This document shows positions 34,720-43,254 of a stretch of DNA of 64,000 nt, piece by piece; within the stretch, counting starts at the first letter, position 1, and each line of letters starts with the position of its first letter. A program made the translations under genes and the position numbers. This stretch comes from Clostridia bacterium (GTDB lineage: Bacteria; Bacillota; Clostridia; Oscillospirales; CAG-272). Below the pieces are notes generated by a model, which saw only the letters and a list, made by a program, of their open reading frames with translations, ran no database searches and had not been told where the DNA came from. The stretch spans positions 1 to 64,000 of the forward strand of contig JAGBTM010000053.1 of NCBI GenBank assembly GCA_017631325.1, in the 5' to 3' direction.

Positions 34720-34906
34720 ATCATGTGTTTTAACACGCTCCGTGTTTTTGACTTTAGCGCCGTTTTTTAACACGCCGCGTGTTTTTTACCTGTGACACTG
34801 TGTTTTTTAATACGCCACATATTTTTGCCTTTAACGCTGTATTTTAACACGCTCCGTGTTTTTGACTTTGACGCTGTGTTTTTTAACACGCCCCCGTGTC
34901 TTTTGA
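34720..34906. repeat. 37-40-bp tandem repeat reaching into the trmD 3' end
   Basis: Five units marked by AACACG (34732, 34769, 34809 as AATACG, 34846, 34885), each followed by a CCGTGTTTTTGACTTTGACGC-like block of no more than 20 bases at a time. The last unit overlaps the final codons and stop of trmD (ends 34883). Nothing else was recognised between 34568 and 34720. Confidence 0.85.
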
Positions 34907-35647
34907 GCTTTTGCGCCTCTGTTTTTTCGGCTTTGGCTTCAAGCTCTCCACTATATCTGGCCGAAGAGCAAGAAGGTCAGGACGGCGCTCGGCCGTTATT
35001 TTTACAGCCTCCTCTAGACGCCATCTTTCAATTTTTTTATGGTCACCCGAGAGAAGAACCTCGGGAACCTCCCTGCCCATGAACTCGCGCGGCTTTGTGT
35101 ACTGCGGATATTCAAGTATTCCCGACGCCACCGACTCACCCTCGTAACACTCGCTCGATGCGAGCACTCCGTCAACAAGTCGCGATACGGCGTCGATAAC
35201 TATGCAAGCAGGTATTTCCCCACCCGTCACAACGTAGTCGCCAATAGAGATTTCCTCGTCTACAATCTCGTCAAGCACCCTCTGGTCAACGCCCTCGTAA
35301 TGACCGCAAAGAAATATAAGGTTATCGTATTTTGACAGCTCAAGTGCCACCCCGTGTGAAAAAATACGTCCCTTAGGCGACATATAAATCACACGCCTTG
35401 AGTTTCCCTCGGGAATACTCTCAACAACCGACCGATAGCAGTCGTATATAGGCTGACAGCTCATAACCATGCCAACACCTCCACCGTATGGCGTGTCGTC
35501 GGTCTTGCGATGCTTATCAAGTGAAAAATTTCGTATATTGTGACAGCGAGCCTCAATCAGCCCTGCCGTCTGCGCTCTGCCGATAATACTCTCGGAAAGC
35601 ACGCCCGACACCATCTCGGGAAAAAGCGTCATTACGTCAAATCTCAT
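34883..35647 (-). CDS. trmD: tRNA (guanine37-N1)-methyltransferase
   Basis: Methylates G37 of tRNAs with a G36 to prevent frameshifting. The 254 residues have the SPOUT knot with RVIYMSPKG, FLCGHYEGVDQRVLDE and ISIGDYVVTGGE, plus the N-terminal MRFDVMTLFPEMV. A basic C-terminal tail (KPKPKKQRRKSSK) is longer than usual and its last codons lie in a tandem-repeat unit, so repeat expansion may have altered the end of the protein. It overlaps rimM by 11 bases; rimM-trmD is the normal order. Confidence 0.96.
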   Translation of the reverse strand: MRFDVMTLFPEMVSGVLSESIIGRAQTAGLIEARCHNIRNFSLDKHRKTDDTPYGGGVGMVMSCQPIYDCYRSVVESIPEGNSRRVIYMSPKGRIFSHGVALELSKYDNLIFLCGHYEGVDQRVLDEIVDEEISIGDYVVTGGEIPACIVIDAVSRLVDGVLASSECYEGESVASGILEYPQYTKPREFMGREVPEVLLSGDHKKIERWRLEEAVKITAERRPDLLALRPDIVESLKPKPKKQRRKSSKDTGAC

Positions 35648-36152
35648 CGTCCGAAAACAGTCCGGGGATAGGCAAAACGCGAACCCCCTTATCGCTTATC
35701 TCCTTTATAAACTCTTGGACACCCGGAACGAGCACCTCTCGGCCCTCGTATTTCACGGTATAAATTCTTCGTCCTGCGGTATCCGAAACGTCCGAAATCT
35801 CACCGAGCGGCTCTCCGCTCTCGGCGTGAAACACAGGAAGTCCTATAATATCGGCTATAAGCATATCCCCGCGTTTTACGGGAATATCACTTCTGTGAAG
35901 ATACAGCGTCCTGCCCTTAAGCGCAACAGCCTCATCTCTGTCCGACACGCCCTCAATCGTCATAATAACCGCCTCGCCCGATGCCGACGCAGAAATCACG
36001 CGCCTTTCGGTAAAAGCATCCTTCGTCTTAAAAAATATTCTCTTTTGCTTTGCCAGAACCGACGCGCTGTCGCAAAAATGCTCAACCTTTACAGCTCCAC
36101 GCACTCCGTGTGCCGTCAGTATTCTGCCACCCTCAAGATATTCACGCTTCAT
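35637..36152 (-). CDS. rimM: Ribosome maturation factor RimM
   Basis: Binds ribosomal protein S19 and assists 30S head assembly. The 171 residues contain the N-terminal barrel (GGRILTAHGVRGAVKVEHF) and the C-terminal PRC-barrel (ADIIGLPVFHAESGEPLGEISD, ending REVLVPGVQEFIKEISDKGVRV). No rpsP or ylqC precedes it, unlike the common rpsP-rimM-trmD operon. Its own promoter lies at 36177-36205. Confidence 0.94.
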   Translation of the reverse strand: MKREYLEGGRILTAHGVRGAVKVEHFCDSASVLAKQKRIFFKTKDAFTERRVISASASGEAVIMTIEGVSDRDEAVALKGRTLYLHRSDIPVKRGDMLIADIIGLPVFHAESGEPLGEISDVSDTAGRRIYTVKYEGREVLVPGVQEFIKEISDKGVRVLPIPGLFSDDEI

Positions 36153-36176
36153 AGGATACCTCGCTTTCTTCTTTTT

Positions 36177-36205
36177 ATTTTAGCACATTATAAAAATAAA
36201 ATCAA
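36177..36205 (-). promoter_or_regulatory. Promoter of rimM-trmD
   Basis: On the minus strand, TTGATT (36205-36200), 17-base spacer, TAAAAT (36182-36177), 25 bases upstream of the rimM ATG. Confidence 0.68.
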
Positions 36206-36280
36206 GAGTAATAAAGTCATAAGCGGTAAAAAGCAAAAATTATAATTTACAAGCACTAATACTATAGCAGCGAGAAAGAC

Positions 36281-36319
36281 AAAACGGCTCTGCCAAGTTA
36301 TCCTTGAGAGAGCCGTTTT
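36281..36319 (-). terminator. Terminator of the SipW/TasA-like operon
   Basis: An 11-bp stem (AAAACGGCTCT with AGAGCCGTTTT) with a loop of about 17 bases; T-rich on both strands. It lies about 200 bases past the last gene of the operon. The sequence from 36320 to 36520 has nothing I recognise. Confidence 0.82.
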
Positions 36320-36520
36320 TTATTAATTTACGAAACAATTTTTTAAATTTGGGTCATCAATACACGGCGCACCGAATACACGGGAAGCCTTAAGCGCTCG
36401 AAGCTTTTTGCCTTCGCCACCTGATAATATCGGGATAAGCGTCAACAACCAGAGCAAATACTATCCGCGAAAGCAAATTATCTGAGCACAGGCGAGCGCC
36501 GTGATTGCTTTAACAAATTA

Positions 36521-38791
36521 TCAGTTGTGGCAAAGGCCGTCCGCAAGATGTACAGTATCAGAGAGCTTGTAATCGTTGTTGATTACAGATGCGTCACAGT
36601 AATACTTTGCGTATCCTGCATAGCGGTAGTCGCCGTAAATCCAGTATGTGCCGCTTACTACCACGGATTTGTCACCCTCGGTAGCCACAGCGTTGTCAAA
36701 CACCTCGTAGTCAGTGGGATTTGAGCAAATCCACTCAGCCTCAACAATGCAGCCCTCAACAACGGTTTCGTTCTGAGAGAGACCGCAAAGTCCGCCTGCG
36801 TTATAGGTGCCGTAAATCTCTGTGTTCTTTACAGAGCAGCCCTTGAAGGTAGTTACTCCGCCGGGATCAGCCGCGCCGCCAATAAGCGCGCCAACCTTAC
36901 CGAAGCCTATTACCACGGAGTCAACGACGTGCACGTTCTCGAGCGTTACGGTGCCGTAAGCATAGCCCGCTACGATACCGTACATATTGCCGTTCTGAAT
37001 CTTGTAGGAGGCGTCGTATCTCGACACGGATGCGCCCTCAAAGGTTACGTTCTTAACAACTGCGGGGCCAACAAGGTTTGCAAAGAATCCGTTTCCGTAT
37101 CCTGCGTCCTTCTCAACCTCAAGGTTGTAGATTGTGTATCCGTTACCGTCAAAGGTTCCGTAGAAGCACTTGTGAGTGCTGGGACCGATAGGCTCCCATT
37201 TGCTGCCCGCAAGGTCAATGTTCTGACTGAGCTTAACGGTCTTGCCGTGGAAGGTATTTCCTGCTGCTACGAGCGCGGAGAAGCCCGCAAGCTCTTCTGC
37301 CGTGCCTATTACGAACTCGCTTGCCGCAGAATCGTACCAGGTGCTGTCACTGCTGCCGTCCCAAGCGTCAACCATTATAATCTCGTTATTTTCCTCAACG
37401 AAATCAAAGTCTGAGACGAGCGTGTCGGTCTCGTACATATAAGGAACGCCCTTAGTCGCGTCGTCAAGAGCATCTCCTGCCTGACAGCCGTAGAAGGTGC
37501 TGTTCTTGATAACTACGCTTGCGTCAAAGCCCGCGCCGTCGTTACCGGAGCCGATAGCAATACCGGGCTTCTTGCTGATGAGCTCGAAGGTACAACCGTC
37601 AACAGTAACCTCGGTTACGTCAGTGCCGTACTTCTCCTCGATTTTAAGTCCGCGAGTACCCTTGAAAACGCAGTTCTCAAAGCTTACGGCTCCGTCACTT
37701 ACCCAAGCGGCGTAAACGCTGTCCTCTTCGGTGAGGAAGGTACAGTTTCTGAAGGTTGCGTTGCTGTCAGCCTCGAGCATAATACCGCTCGTAAAGGTAA
37801 CGTTCTCAAAATAAAGGTCGCCGCCAAGCTCAAGATAAGTAAACTCCCAAGCACTCTCGTTATAGGATACCGAGTTGTCTACGATAGTCATATCCTTGAA
37901 GGTGAGAGAGCCGTTAGCATTCGCAACCGCGCTTACGCCGGCACCGTCAAATACGAGATACGTGCTGTCCGCACCGTATCCGAGAAGGGTGATGTTGTTC
38001 GCGTGGCTCGGAGCTATGTCGCCGACACCCGACTGTCCCTTGGTGGTAAGCTTGGAATATCCGCTCCACTTATAAGTGAAGTCAGCGTTGTCAAGAGCAC
38101 CGAGTGCTCCGTTTATATCCATAGCGGTCTGTGCCGAGCTGCCGCCCTGAGCCGAAACCTCGTCGGTAACGTCAGCATTTCCCTGTACCGCCTGAAGTGT
38201 GAGAACAATACCCACGCTTCTCTCTGTGCCGGGCTCGCTCTGAACCTCGTTGCCTACAGAATAAGGAAGCTCGATAGTAACCTCGATTACGTTATCCTCA
38301 AGCTGAGTTTCTCTTGCAAGATACTTCCAGAAGGTAACTCCGCCATTCATGGCATAATCTACGCCCTCGATGTTAGCGCTCGCCACAAGAGCCGATTTAA
38401 GCGCCTCATCAGAGCCGTCGGTATAGCCCATAGCAACTCTGTACTGTACGTCAACGTTGGAAAGATTCTCAACGTTGATATTTACCGTAACCGCGTCACC
38501 GGGAACTATGTTCACGAGCTTGATATCGCCCTCTCCCATTACCTCAGCGTATCCGCCCGTAGCAAAGTATGCCTTTCCATCGGTAGCCTCAGACATATAA
38601 ACGTCAGCGCCCCTAGAGGTTGCAACAAGAGATGTCGAATCGAGCTTTGCCGTCATCTTTACCGTACCCGAGCTTACGGCTATGTTAACCGTATCCTCGC
38701 TGGTAAAGATAGCATAGGTTGCTCCCGCAATCATGCTCACGCACATAACAATGGTAAGCACTGCGGAAATTATAACATTTCTTCTTTTCAT
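36521..38791 (-). CDS. Secreted SipW-dependent surface protein with TasA-like head and beta-helix repeats
   Basis: A 756-residue exported protein. The signal region (MKRRNVIISAVLTIVMCVSM, then AGATYAIFTSEDTVNIAVSSG) is the SipW type: cleavage is expected after TYA and the mature part starts with an aromatic/FTS stretch. Residues about 45-205 form a TasA/camelysin-like beta sandwich ending VGNEVQSEPGTERSVGIVL. Residues about 250-470 look like right-handed beta-helix coils (SLTFKDMTIVDN, YFENVTFTSG), and about 490-700 have GLUG-type repeats (FYGTFDGNGYTIYNLEVEK, VGALIGGAADPGG). No sortase motif or C-terminal membrane anchor is seen, so attachment may be through the TasA-like fibre. It is the last gene of the operon. 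Confidence 0.8.
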   Translation of the reverse strand: MKRRNVIISAVLTIVMCVSMIAGATYAIFTSEDTVNIAVSSGTVKMTAKLDSTSLVATSRGADVYMSEATDGKAYFATGGYAEVMGEGDIKLVNIVPGDAVTVNINVENLSNVDVQYRVAMGYTDGSDEALKSALVASANIEGVDYAMNGGVTFWKYLARETQLEDNVIEVTIELPYSVGNEVQSEPGTERSVGIVLTLQAVQGNADVTDEVSAQGGSSAQTAMDINGALGALDNADFTYKWSGYSKLTTKGQSGVGDIAPSHANNITLLGYGADSTYLVFDGAGVSAVANANGSLTFKDMTIVDNSVSYNESAWEFTYLELGGDLYFENVTFTSGIMLEADSNATFRNCTFLTEEDSVYAAWVSDGAVSFENCVFKGTRGLKIEEKYGTDVTEVTVDGCTFELISKKPGIAIGSGNDGAGFDASVVIKNSTFYGCQAGDALDDATKGVPYMYETDTLVSDFDFVEENNEIIMVDAWDGSSDSTWYDSAASEFVIGTAEELAGFSALVAAGNTFHGKTVKLSQNIDLAGSKWEPIGPSTHKCFYGTFDGNGYTIYNLEVEKDAGYGNGFFANLVGPAVVKNVTFEGASVSRYDASYKIQNGNMYGIVAGYAYGTVTLENVHVVDSVVIGFGKVGALIGGAADPGGVTTFKGCSVKNTEIYGTYNAGGLCGLSQNETVVEGCIVEAEWICSNPTDYEVFDNAVATEGDKSVVVSGTYWIYGDYRYAGYAKYYCDASVINNDYKLSDTVHLADGLCHN

Positions 38792-38881
38792 CTTTTCTCC
38801 AAATTATCTTCACGCTACAGTCTGCGTTTTTTGTGCAAACTGTAATATATAGTTTGCATTTTGAGCTTTAATCAGCCTAAA

Positions 38882-40621
38882 TTACGGATTAATGCTCTCC
38901 AACTGCTTTGAGGGATTGTTGTAAACGAAATTTACACCATCGTGTTCAGTGCCGCCGTACACACCCTGACCGCCTCCGAAGAGCTGGTCAAATACGATAA
39001 GCTCGTTATGAGCCTCACCCTCGTTGTGTACGTGGTTATCGTCTACCACCTTATTTCCCTCGGCATCGGTTGCTACACCGTATCTGGGATTAGAGTATGC
39101 AGAGTTTGAAACGCCTGCCTGTACTCTTACGTAGGGCCAGGACGTTCCGGCAAACTCACAGTAGGTATAATCAGCCCACTCGCCGTAGATAACCGTAACG
39201 TTCTCGCAGGTGAGCTGAGGAGCATACGCTATCGTGCCGCCGCTTTCGCTCGTGGTCGTTTTACCCGTGTTTCCGATAAGCATACCGCAACGACGGTAAG
39301 CGTACCACTGATAAGAGGAGGTTACGTCATTGTAAGCATCAATTCTGCAAGCAACCGTCGTGTCCTTGATAAGAATTTCAGCACTTCCGCCGCATCCGCC
39401 GATAACACCGCCGATAGAGTTGTCGAAATCGCCCCACTGAGCAGCCACCGAAACGCTCGAATCAACGTTACAGTTGATAAACGTCTGCTTGCCGCTTGCC
39501 CAACCGACAATACCGCCGGAATAGTACTGATAGTCAGCGCATCTTGCATTTTTAACAGTGATGTTCTCAAACGTACATTCACCGTCGGATACACCTGCAA
39601 TCACACCGCAAATAGCACTCTCGCCCGATATATCCGCACCGTCAACTGTAAGATTCTTGATATGAGCATCCTGAACAGCTCCAAACAGACCGAGTCCGCA
39701 GTCGCTGTAGTAATATCCGTTATCAAGCGCCCAGGTGTTCTGATTGAGGTTCTTTACGGTTTTTCCGTTTCCGTCAAAGGTGCCCTTGAACGCCTTATCG
39801 TGTCTGTACGAGCCAATAGGGTCAAAGCAAAGAAGCTCTCCGTTTTCGTCGTATGCCTTAAGGTCCAGGTCGGATTCGAGCGTAATGTTCTTTCCCTCAA
39901 AGGTTTCACCGGCGTCAACAAGCTCCATAAGGCCCGCGAACTCTTCCTCCGTAACGAGCGAGAATTCGCTTGCGTTTTCGTCGTACCAAGAGGTGTCAGC
40001 CGTGCCGTCCCAGAAAATAATCTCTTCGCCAAGAGAGCCGTCAGCATTACCCTGAATTGCTTCAACGGTCATAGCGATTTTGGCAGTGAGGCCCTGATAC
40101 TCGTTGCCGGCATCCTCGGGAAGCTCTATGCTGACGTTGACAGCCTCCATATCAGCTCCGTCCTCGAGGGTTGCCCACGCAGATCTGTAGCTATGTATAG
40201 AGGTGTACTCTTCTCCGTTAATTGTAATAACGAGCCCCTGCATAAGCTCCGTGCCCTCAACGCAAGCAATTTTATAACGGTAAAGAACGTTAACGTTGCT
40301 TTCATTGGTACCAACCAACTGAAGTGAAACCTTGTCACCGGGCAAAATTCTGTCAACGGAAAGAGTTGCACTCTCTGCATCGAACGATGCGCTTCCGCCC
40401 TGCGTAAAGGTTCCGTCCTCGCGTCCCTCAAATCCTTCTTCATCATCAAGGGATGTCGTCTTCATATTTGCTACCGAAGCTGTCATCTTTACAGTACCCG
40501 AGCTTACCGCAATATTTACGGTGTCCTCGCTTGTAAAGAGTGCAAAGGTAGCTCCGCTTATCATACTTACACACATAACAATGGTCAGCACTGCGGAAAT
40601 AATTGCGTTTCTCTTTTTCAT
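38882..40621 (-). CDS. Secreted SipW-dependent surface protein with TasA-like head and GLUG repeats
   Basis: A 579-residue paralogue of the preceding protein. The first about 45 residues (MKKRNAIISAVLTIVMCVSM, ATFALFTSEDTVNIAVSSG) are nearly identical between the two, so the genes arose by duplication. The frame is open to 40696, but AGGAG precedes the ATG at 40621 where the signal begins, so that start is used. A TasA-like sandwich (about 45-200, VLYRYKIACVEG, PEDAGNEYQGLTAKIAMTV) is followed by GLUG/beta-helix units (FKGTFDGNGKTVKNLNQ, GLFGAVQDAHIKNLTVDGAD, SGGIVGWASGKQTFINC). Probably a surface adhesin or matrix component carried by the fibre; substrate unknown. Confidence 0.8.
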   Translation of the reverse strand: MKKRNAIISAVLTIVMCVSMISGATFALFTSEDTVNIAVSSGTVKMTASVANMKTTSLDDEEGFEGREDGTFTQGGSASFDAESATLSVDRILPGDKVSLQLVGTNESNVNVLYRYKIACVEGTELMQGLVITINGEEYTSIHSYRSAWATLEDGADMEAVNVSIELPEDAGNEYQGLTAKIAMTVEAIQGNADGSLGEEIIFWDGTADTSWYDENASEFSLVTEEEFAGLMELVDAGETFEGKNITLESDLDLKAYDENGELLCFDPIGSYRHDKAFKGTFDGNGKTVKNLNQNTWALDNGYYYSDCGLGLFGAVQDAHIKNLTVDGADISGESAICGVIAGVSDGECTFENITVKNARCADYQYYSGGIVGWASGKQTFINCNVDSSVSVAAQWGDFDNSIGGVIGGCGGSAEILIKDTTVACRIDAYNDVTSSYQWYAYRRCGMLIGNTGKTTTSESGGTIAYAPQLTCENVTVIYGEWADYTYCEFAGTSWPYVRVQAGVSNSAYSNPRYGVATDAEGNKVVDDNHVHNEGEAHNELIVFDQLFGGGQGVYGGTEHDGVNFVYNNPSKQLESINP

Positions 40622-40704
40622 TTTTTCTCCTAGATAAATTAACAAAGGGGTGAAATTTTGTGTATGGAACCACAAAATACAAACTTTTGTTTGCAAAACC
40701 AGCC

Positions 40705-41352
40705 TTATTCAACACTAGCAGTCTTCTGAACAGCCTCTATGATAAGGTCAAAATAAACTTCCTGATTTTGCGCCTTATCGTTCGTTCCGTTTGTCGTGTC
40801 GTTCACAAAAGAAACCGAAACTGCGAACTCTCTTTCGCTAGAAAGATTGTTCATCTCGCCCGTATAAAGCACGAGCCCCTCTTCCTTAATCTCCGAGAGA
40901 GTTTTCGATGCTACCGTTTCGCCACCCTCCGTTGCGCTAAATATCAGCTGCTCCGCAAGCGCGTTGCTCTCGCCGTTTTCATCGCCGTGTACTACTACCT
41001 TCACCGTGTAATTAAAAGCAACGTTTCCGTTGTTTCCAAGCGAAAGATACGCAGTATAGCTTGTGCCGGGAACCACTACCTCGTCACCTTCAATGCCAAA
41101 TATGTTAGCCTCGGGCGAATTGGTAAATGACATATCTTCATCATCCGTAACGGTAACGAGCTCGCCCGTCGTCTTGTCGAGAACCACCCTTTCAAGCTTG
41201 GTTCTTTCAAGAGTTACGTCGAGAGTTCCTGCAACGAGATGATGTGCAACCACGGCTCCGTCGGTGAAAATTGCGTAAGTGCTTGCAGTGATAATACCAA
41301 AGCACAGAAGCAGAGTCGCGCACGCGATTATCAACGATTTGATTTTTCCCAT
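40705..41352 (-). CDS. TasA/camelysin-like SipW-dependent fibre protein
   Basis: A 215-residue exported protein made of little more than a SipW-type signal (SLIIACATLLLCFGIITAST, then YAIFTDGAVV) and one TasA/camelysin-like beta sandwich (VVPGTSYTAYLSLGNNGNVAFNYTVKVVV). It is a candidate major fibre subunit, since the other secreted proteins of the locus carry the same domain plus extra repeats. It has a strong AAAGGAGG ribosome binding site, the best of the operon, which fits a highly made structural protein. It lies between sipW and the two beta-helix genes. Confidence 0.8.
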   Translation of the reverse strand: MGKIKSLIIACATLLLCFGIITASTYAIFTDGAVVAHHLVAGTLDVTLERTKLERVVLDKTTGELVTVTDDEDMSFTNSPEANIFGIEGDEVVVPGTSYTAYLSLGNNGNVAFNYTVKVVVHGDENGESNALAEQLIFSATEGGETVASKTLSEIKEEGLVLYTGEMNNLSSEREFAVSVSFVNDTTNGTNDKAQNQEVYFDLIIEAVQKTASVE

Positions 41353-41470
41353 TTTTCTTCCTCCTTTCTAAGCGATACGTTTTCTTTGCCAATATTCGCA
41401 TCGGTTATGCCGAAAAGCAAATAAAGCAAATATTTGTATATATAAAGCTCTGCTAAGCAAAGCGATATAA

Positions 41471-42301
41471 CTATAAATCGGTCTCAAGAGATTTTTGAAC
41501 CGAAGAGGCATCTGCTTCTATATCAGTGTCAGAACAAGGAAGCTCGGATGCGGGCGAGGGGACGTCGGCACTCAACTCCTTTGCGCGCTGAAGCTCAAGT
41601 ATCATTTTCTCAAGCTCCTCTATCTTTGCATTCTGGCGATTCTTTTCTTCCTTGAAACGCTTTTTCTTATCCGCGCCGAGAACGTTCACGATGCGAATTA
41701 TCTCAATTATCATAATAATCAGACAGGGCAAAATTATCAAAAGCACCATTCCGAGCGGTTGCCTTACTCCCCACGTCGCAACTCCCAGAACGTAACTCTG
41801 ACCCACCACCTTACCAACTATGTAGTTCAATCCTACCGTGTCGGCAGTGTCGATTTTCTGCTTCAGGGTTTTTGAGTCCGACGCCTTATTGTCACCCTCA
41901 AGGCTTATAATGTATCCGCCGCCCTTGCTCTCTTCTATATCTACTATTCGGTGAGTTATAGTTTCCTGCCTCTGATACACGTACTTAAAGGTAAGCACGT
42001 CGCCTACCTTGAGTGATGCATACCACTCGTCAGCAGCGGCTGAATCCTTTGGCACCTCTTCGATAAACACCATAGATTTCAGAGGGATATCCTTAATTTC
42101 AAACCCCGATACGTCGGTATCCGGACACTTTTCCATAGATTCCGAAATTACAACGCGCATCTGATAGCCAAATACGCTAACAGCTCCGTCACCCTCACCT
42201 CGCGAAGAAAGCGTAGCCACCAGAGCAAAAACACACAGCACAAGAAATAAGTAGGTTAAAGCGGTCGAGACGATTTTGAAAATTCGTTTAACTTTACTCA
42301 T
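41471..42301 (-). CDS. sipW: Signal peptidase I, SipW (ER/archaeal) type
   Basis: Cleaves the special signal peptides of TasA-like proteins. The 276 residues contain an N-terminal membrane anchor (residues about 10-31), the serine motif VVISESMEK (nucleophile Ser55), and a His in place of the general-base Lys (QETITHRIVD, about residue 118), the mark of the SipW/ER-type Ser-His enzymes. LEGDNKASDSK and IVGKVVGQSYVLGVATW follow, and a second membrane segment near residues 185-205 leads to a coiled-coil-like cytoplasmic tail (RFKEEKNRQNAKIEELEKM). The tail is longer than in Bacillus SipW. The start overlaps the preceding gene by 8 bases. Confidence 0.92.
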   Translation of the reverse strand: MSKVKRIFKIVSTALTYLFLVLCVFALVATLSSRGEGDGAVSVFGYQMRVVISESMEKCPDTDVSGFEIKDIPLKSMVFIEEVPKDSAAADEWYASLKVGDVLTFKYVYQRQETITHRIVDIEESKGGGYIISLEGDNKASDSKTLKQKIDTADTVGLNYIVGKVVGQSYVLGVATWGVRQPLGMVLLIILPCLIIMIIEIIRIVNVLGADKKKRFKEEKNRQNAKIEELEKMILELQRAKELSADVPSPASELPCSDTDIEADASSVQKSLETDL

Positions 42302-42806
42302 ATATAGAGCTTATACCTTTCTGATTTAATGAAAGCAGCATATCAAATTTTGTCGAGCTCCCCATGGCCTCGTTGCCTACCGTTTCGGGCATAAAATAAG
42401 TAACCTTGAATTCCGCCTCGCATCCCTCTTCAAGATTGGTTTCATAAGTAATCGGCTCGGAATATTTTAAAAGAGTTTTTAATTTGCCACTCGCTATTTT
42501 CTTTTCGCCCAGCCTGACGGTAACCTCAACAAACTCCTCAAGTCCGCCATCAAGCCTTTGGTCAAGCTCGAGGGCAATTACGTAATCCGCACTTTCGCGG
42601 CACTCTATTTTAAATGAGTATTCCCTCATCTCACCCGGAGCAAGCCAAAGCTCGTTTACTTCAATTTTCCGAAGCTCTCCCTCGTTTATCTCTATCACAC
42701 TCTCGGGCGCGCTGGCGGTTACGTCGTAATATATCTCTCTACCAACCGCAAAAATTGAGGTTGCAACAATTCCTATACCGCAAATCGCGCTGACGATAGG
42801 AACCAA
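42294..42806 (-). CDS. TasA-like exported protein, first gene of the SipW operon
   Basis: A 170-residue protein with an N-terminal hydrophobic segment (VSAICGIGIVATSIFAVG) and a single beta-sandwich-like domain with TasA-type features (WLAPGEMREYSFKIECRES, then FMPETVGNEAMGSSTKFDM). The signal lacks the usual ATYAxFT cleavage site, so it may stay anchored in the membrane and act as a fibre base or assembly factor, like TapA in position; that is inference. The start is taken as TTG at 42806 with GGAG five bases before it; no ATG in frame is available. The invertible promoter segment lies 64 bases upstream. Confidence 0.6.
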   Translation of the reverse strand: MVPIVSAICGIGIVATSIFAVGREIYYDVTASAPESVIEINEGELRKIEVNELWLAPGEMREYSFKIECRESADYVIALELDQRLDGGLEEFVEVTVRLGEKKIASGKLKTLLKYSEPITYETNLEEGCEAEFKVTYFMPETVGNEAMGSSTKFDMLLSLNQKGISSIYE

Positions 42807-42870
42807 AGCATCTCCGATTTTAATAATAATCCCCCCTTTACAATAACTTACTTGTGTTAATTAAAATATC

Positions 42871-42890
42871 ATATAATAATATGTTATATG
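42871..42890 (+). repeat. Left inverted repeat of the invertible segment
   Basis: Perfect 20-bp inverted copy of 43082-43101. It has internal half-sites ATATAA and TTATAT around a 7-base core, as in tyrosine-recombinase crossover sites. It lies 65 bases upstream of the first SipW-operon gene. Confidence 0.85.
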
Positions 42891-43081
42891 ACAATTTTTT
42901 ACAAATAACAGACAAAATATTGGTAAAAGTGTGAAAAAAGACAAACATCTTTTAAAATACCAATGTTAACAAATTGTTAATTAAACGGTTAAACTATTGA
43001 TTTTAACTGACGTTTGTGATATATTATCAACAAAACTTAAACATTTAAGAAAATATATGTAAAGATTTCTATTTATTTTTG
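42891..43081. promoter_or_regulatory. Invertible promoter segment (putative phase switch)
   Basis: 191 bases between perfect 20-bp inverted repeats. A promoter at 42997-43025 reads rightward, away from the SipW/TasA operon. Inversion would put its start of transcription near 42940, about 134 bases before the operon's first codon. The segment also holds a dyad TTAACAA-A-TTGTTAA near 42966-42980, possibly a binding site. On the minus strand only a weak promoter (TTGTCA, 15-base spacer, TATGAT) spans the left repeat in the present orientation. See the finding for the full argument. Confidence 0.72.
42997..43025 (+). promoter_or_regulatory. Promoter inside the invertible segment, pointing away from the operon
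   Basis: TTGATT (42997-43002), 17-base spacer, TATATT (43020-43025). There is no plus-strand gene to its right before a terminator, so in this orientation it appears to drive nothing. Confidence 0.7.
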
Positions 43082-43101
43082 CATATAACATATTATTATA
43101 T
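43082..43101 (-). repeat. Right inverted repeat of the invertible segment
   Basis: Exact reverse complement of 42871-42890. Internal layout: ATATAA (43083-43088), core CATATTA (43089-43095), TTATAT (43096-43101). Confidence 0.85.
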
Positions 43102-43122
43102 TCTGCTTTTTGACGTGGTTTT

Positions 43123-43156
43123 GCAAGCTGTTTTTTCGGCTTGCTTTTTGTTTTTT
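43123..43156 (+). terminator. Terminator just outside the invertible segment
   Basis: Stem GCAAGC/GCTTGC (43123-43128 and 43139-43144) with a 10-base loop, followed by an 11-of-12 T tract on the plus strand only. The only plus-strand promoter that could need it is the one inside the invertible segment; it would also shield the 3' end of the recombinase gene. Confidence 0.78.
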
Positions 43157-43254
43157 GAGCGAATACGTAAGTTATTGGTCCTTGCGTTTAAATCGCGTAG
43201 TATATTAAAAAACAAAACTATACGGCAAAATCAGCTGCTCGCGTGGTCTTCGCC

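Noticed and set aside
42966-42980. Possible Rex site TTAACAA-A-TTGTTAA in the invertible segment
   Set aside because: The half-sites are in the opposite orientation to the Rex consensus and the one-base spacing is wrong. It may bind something else.
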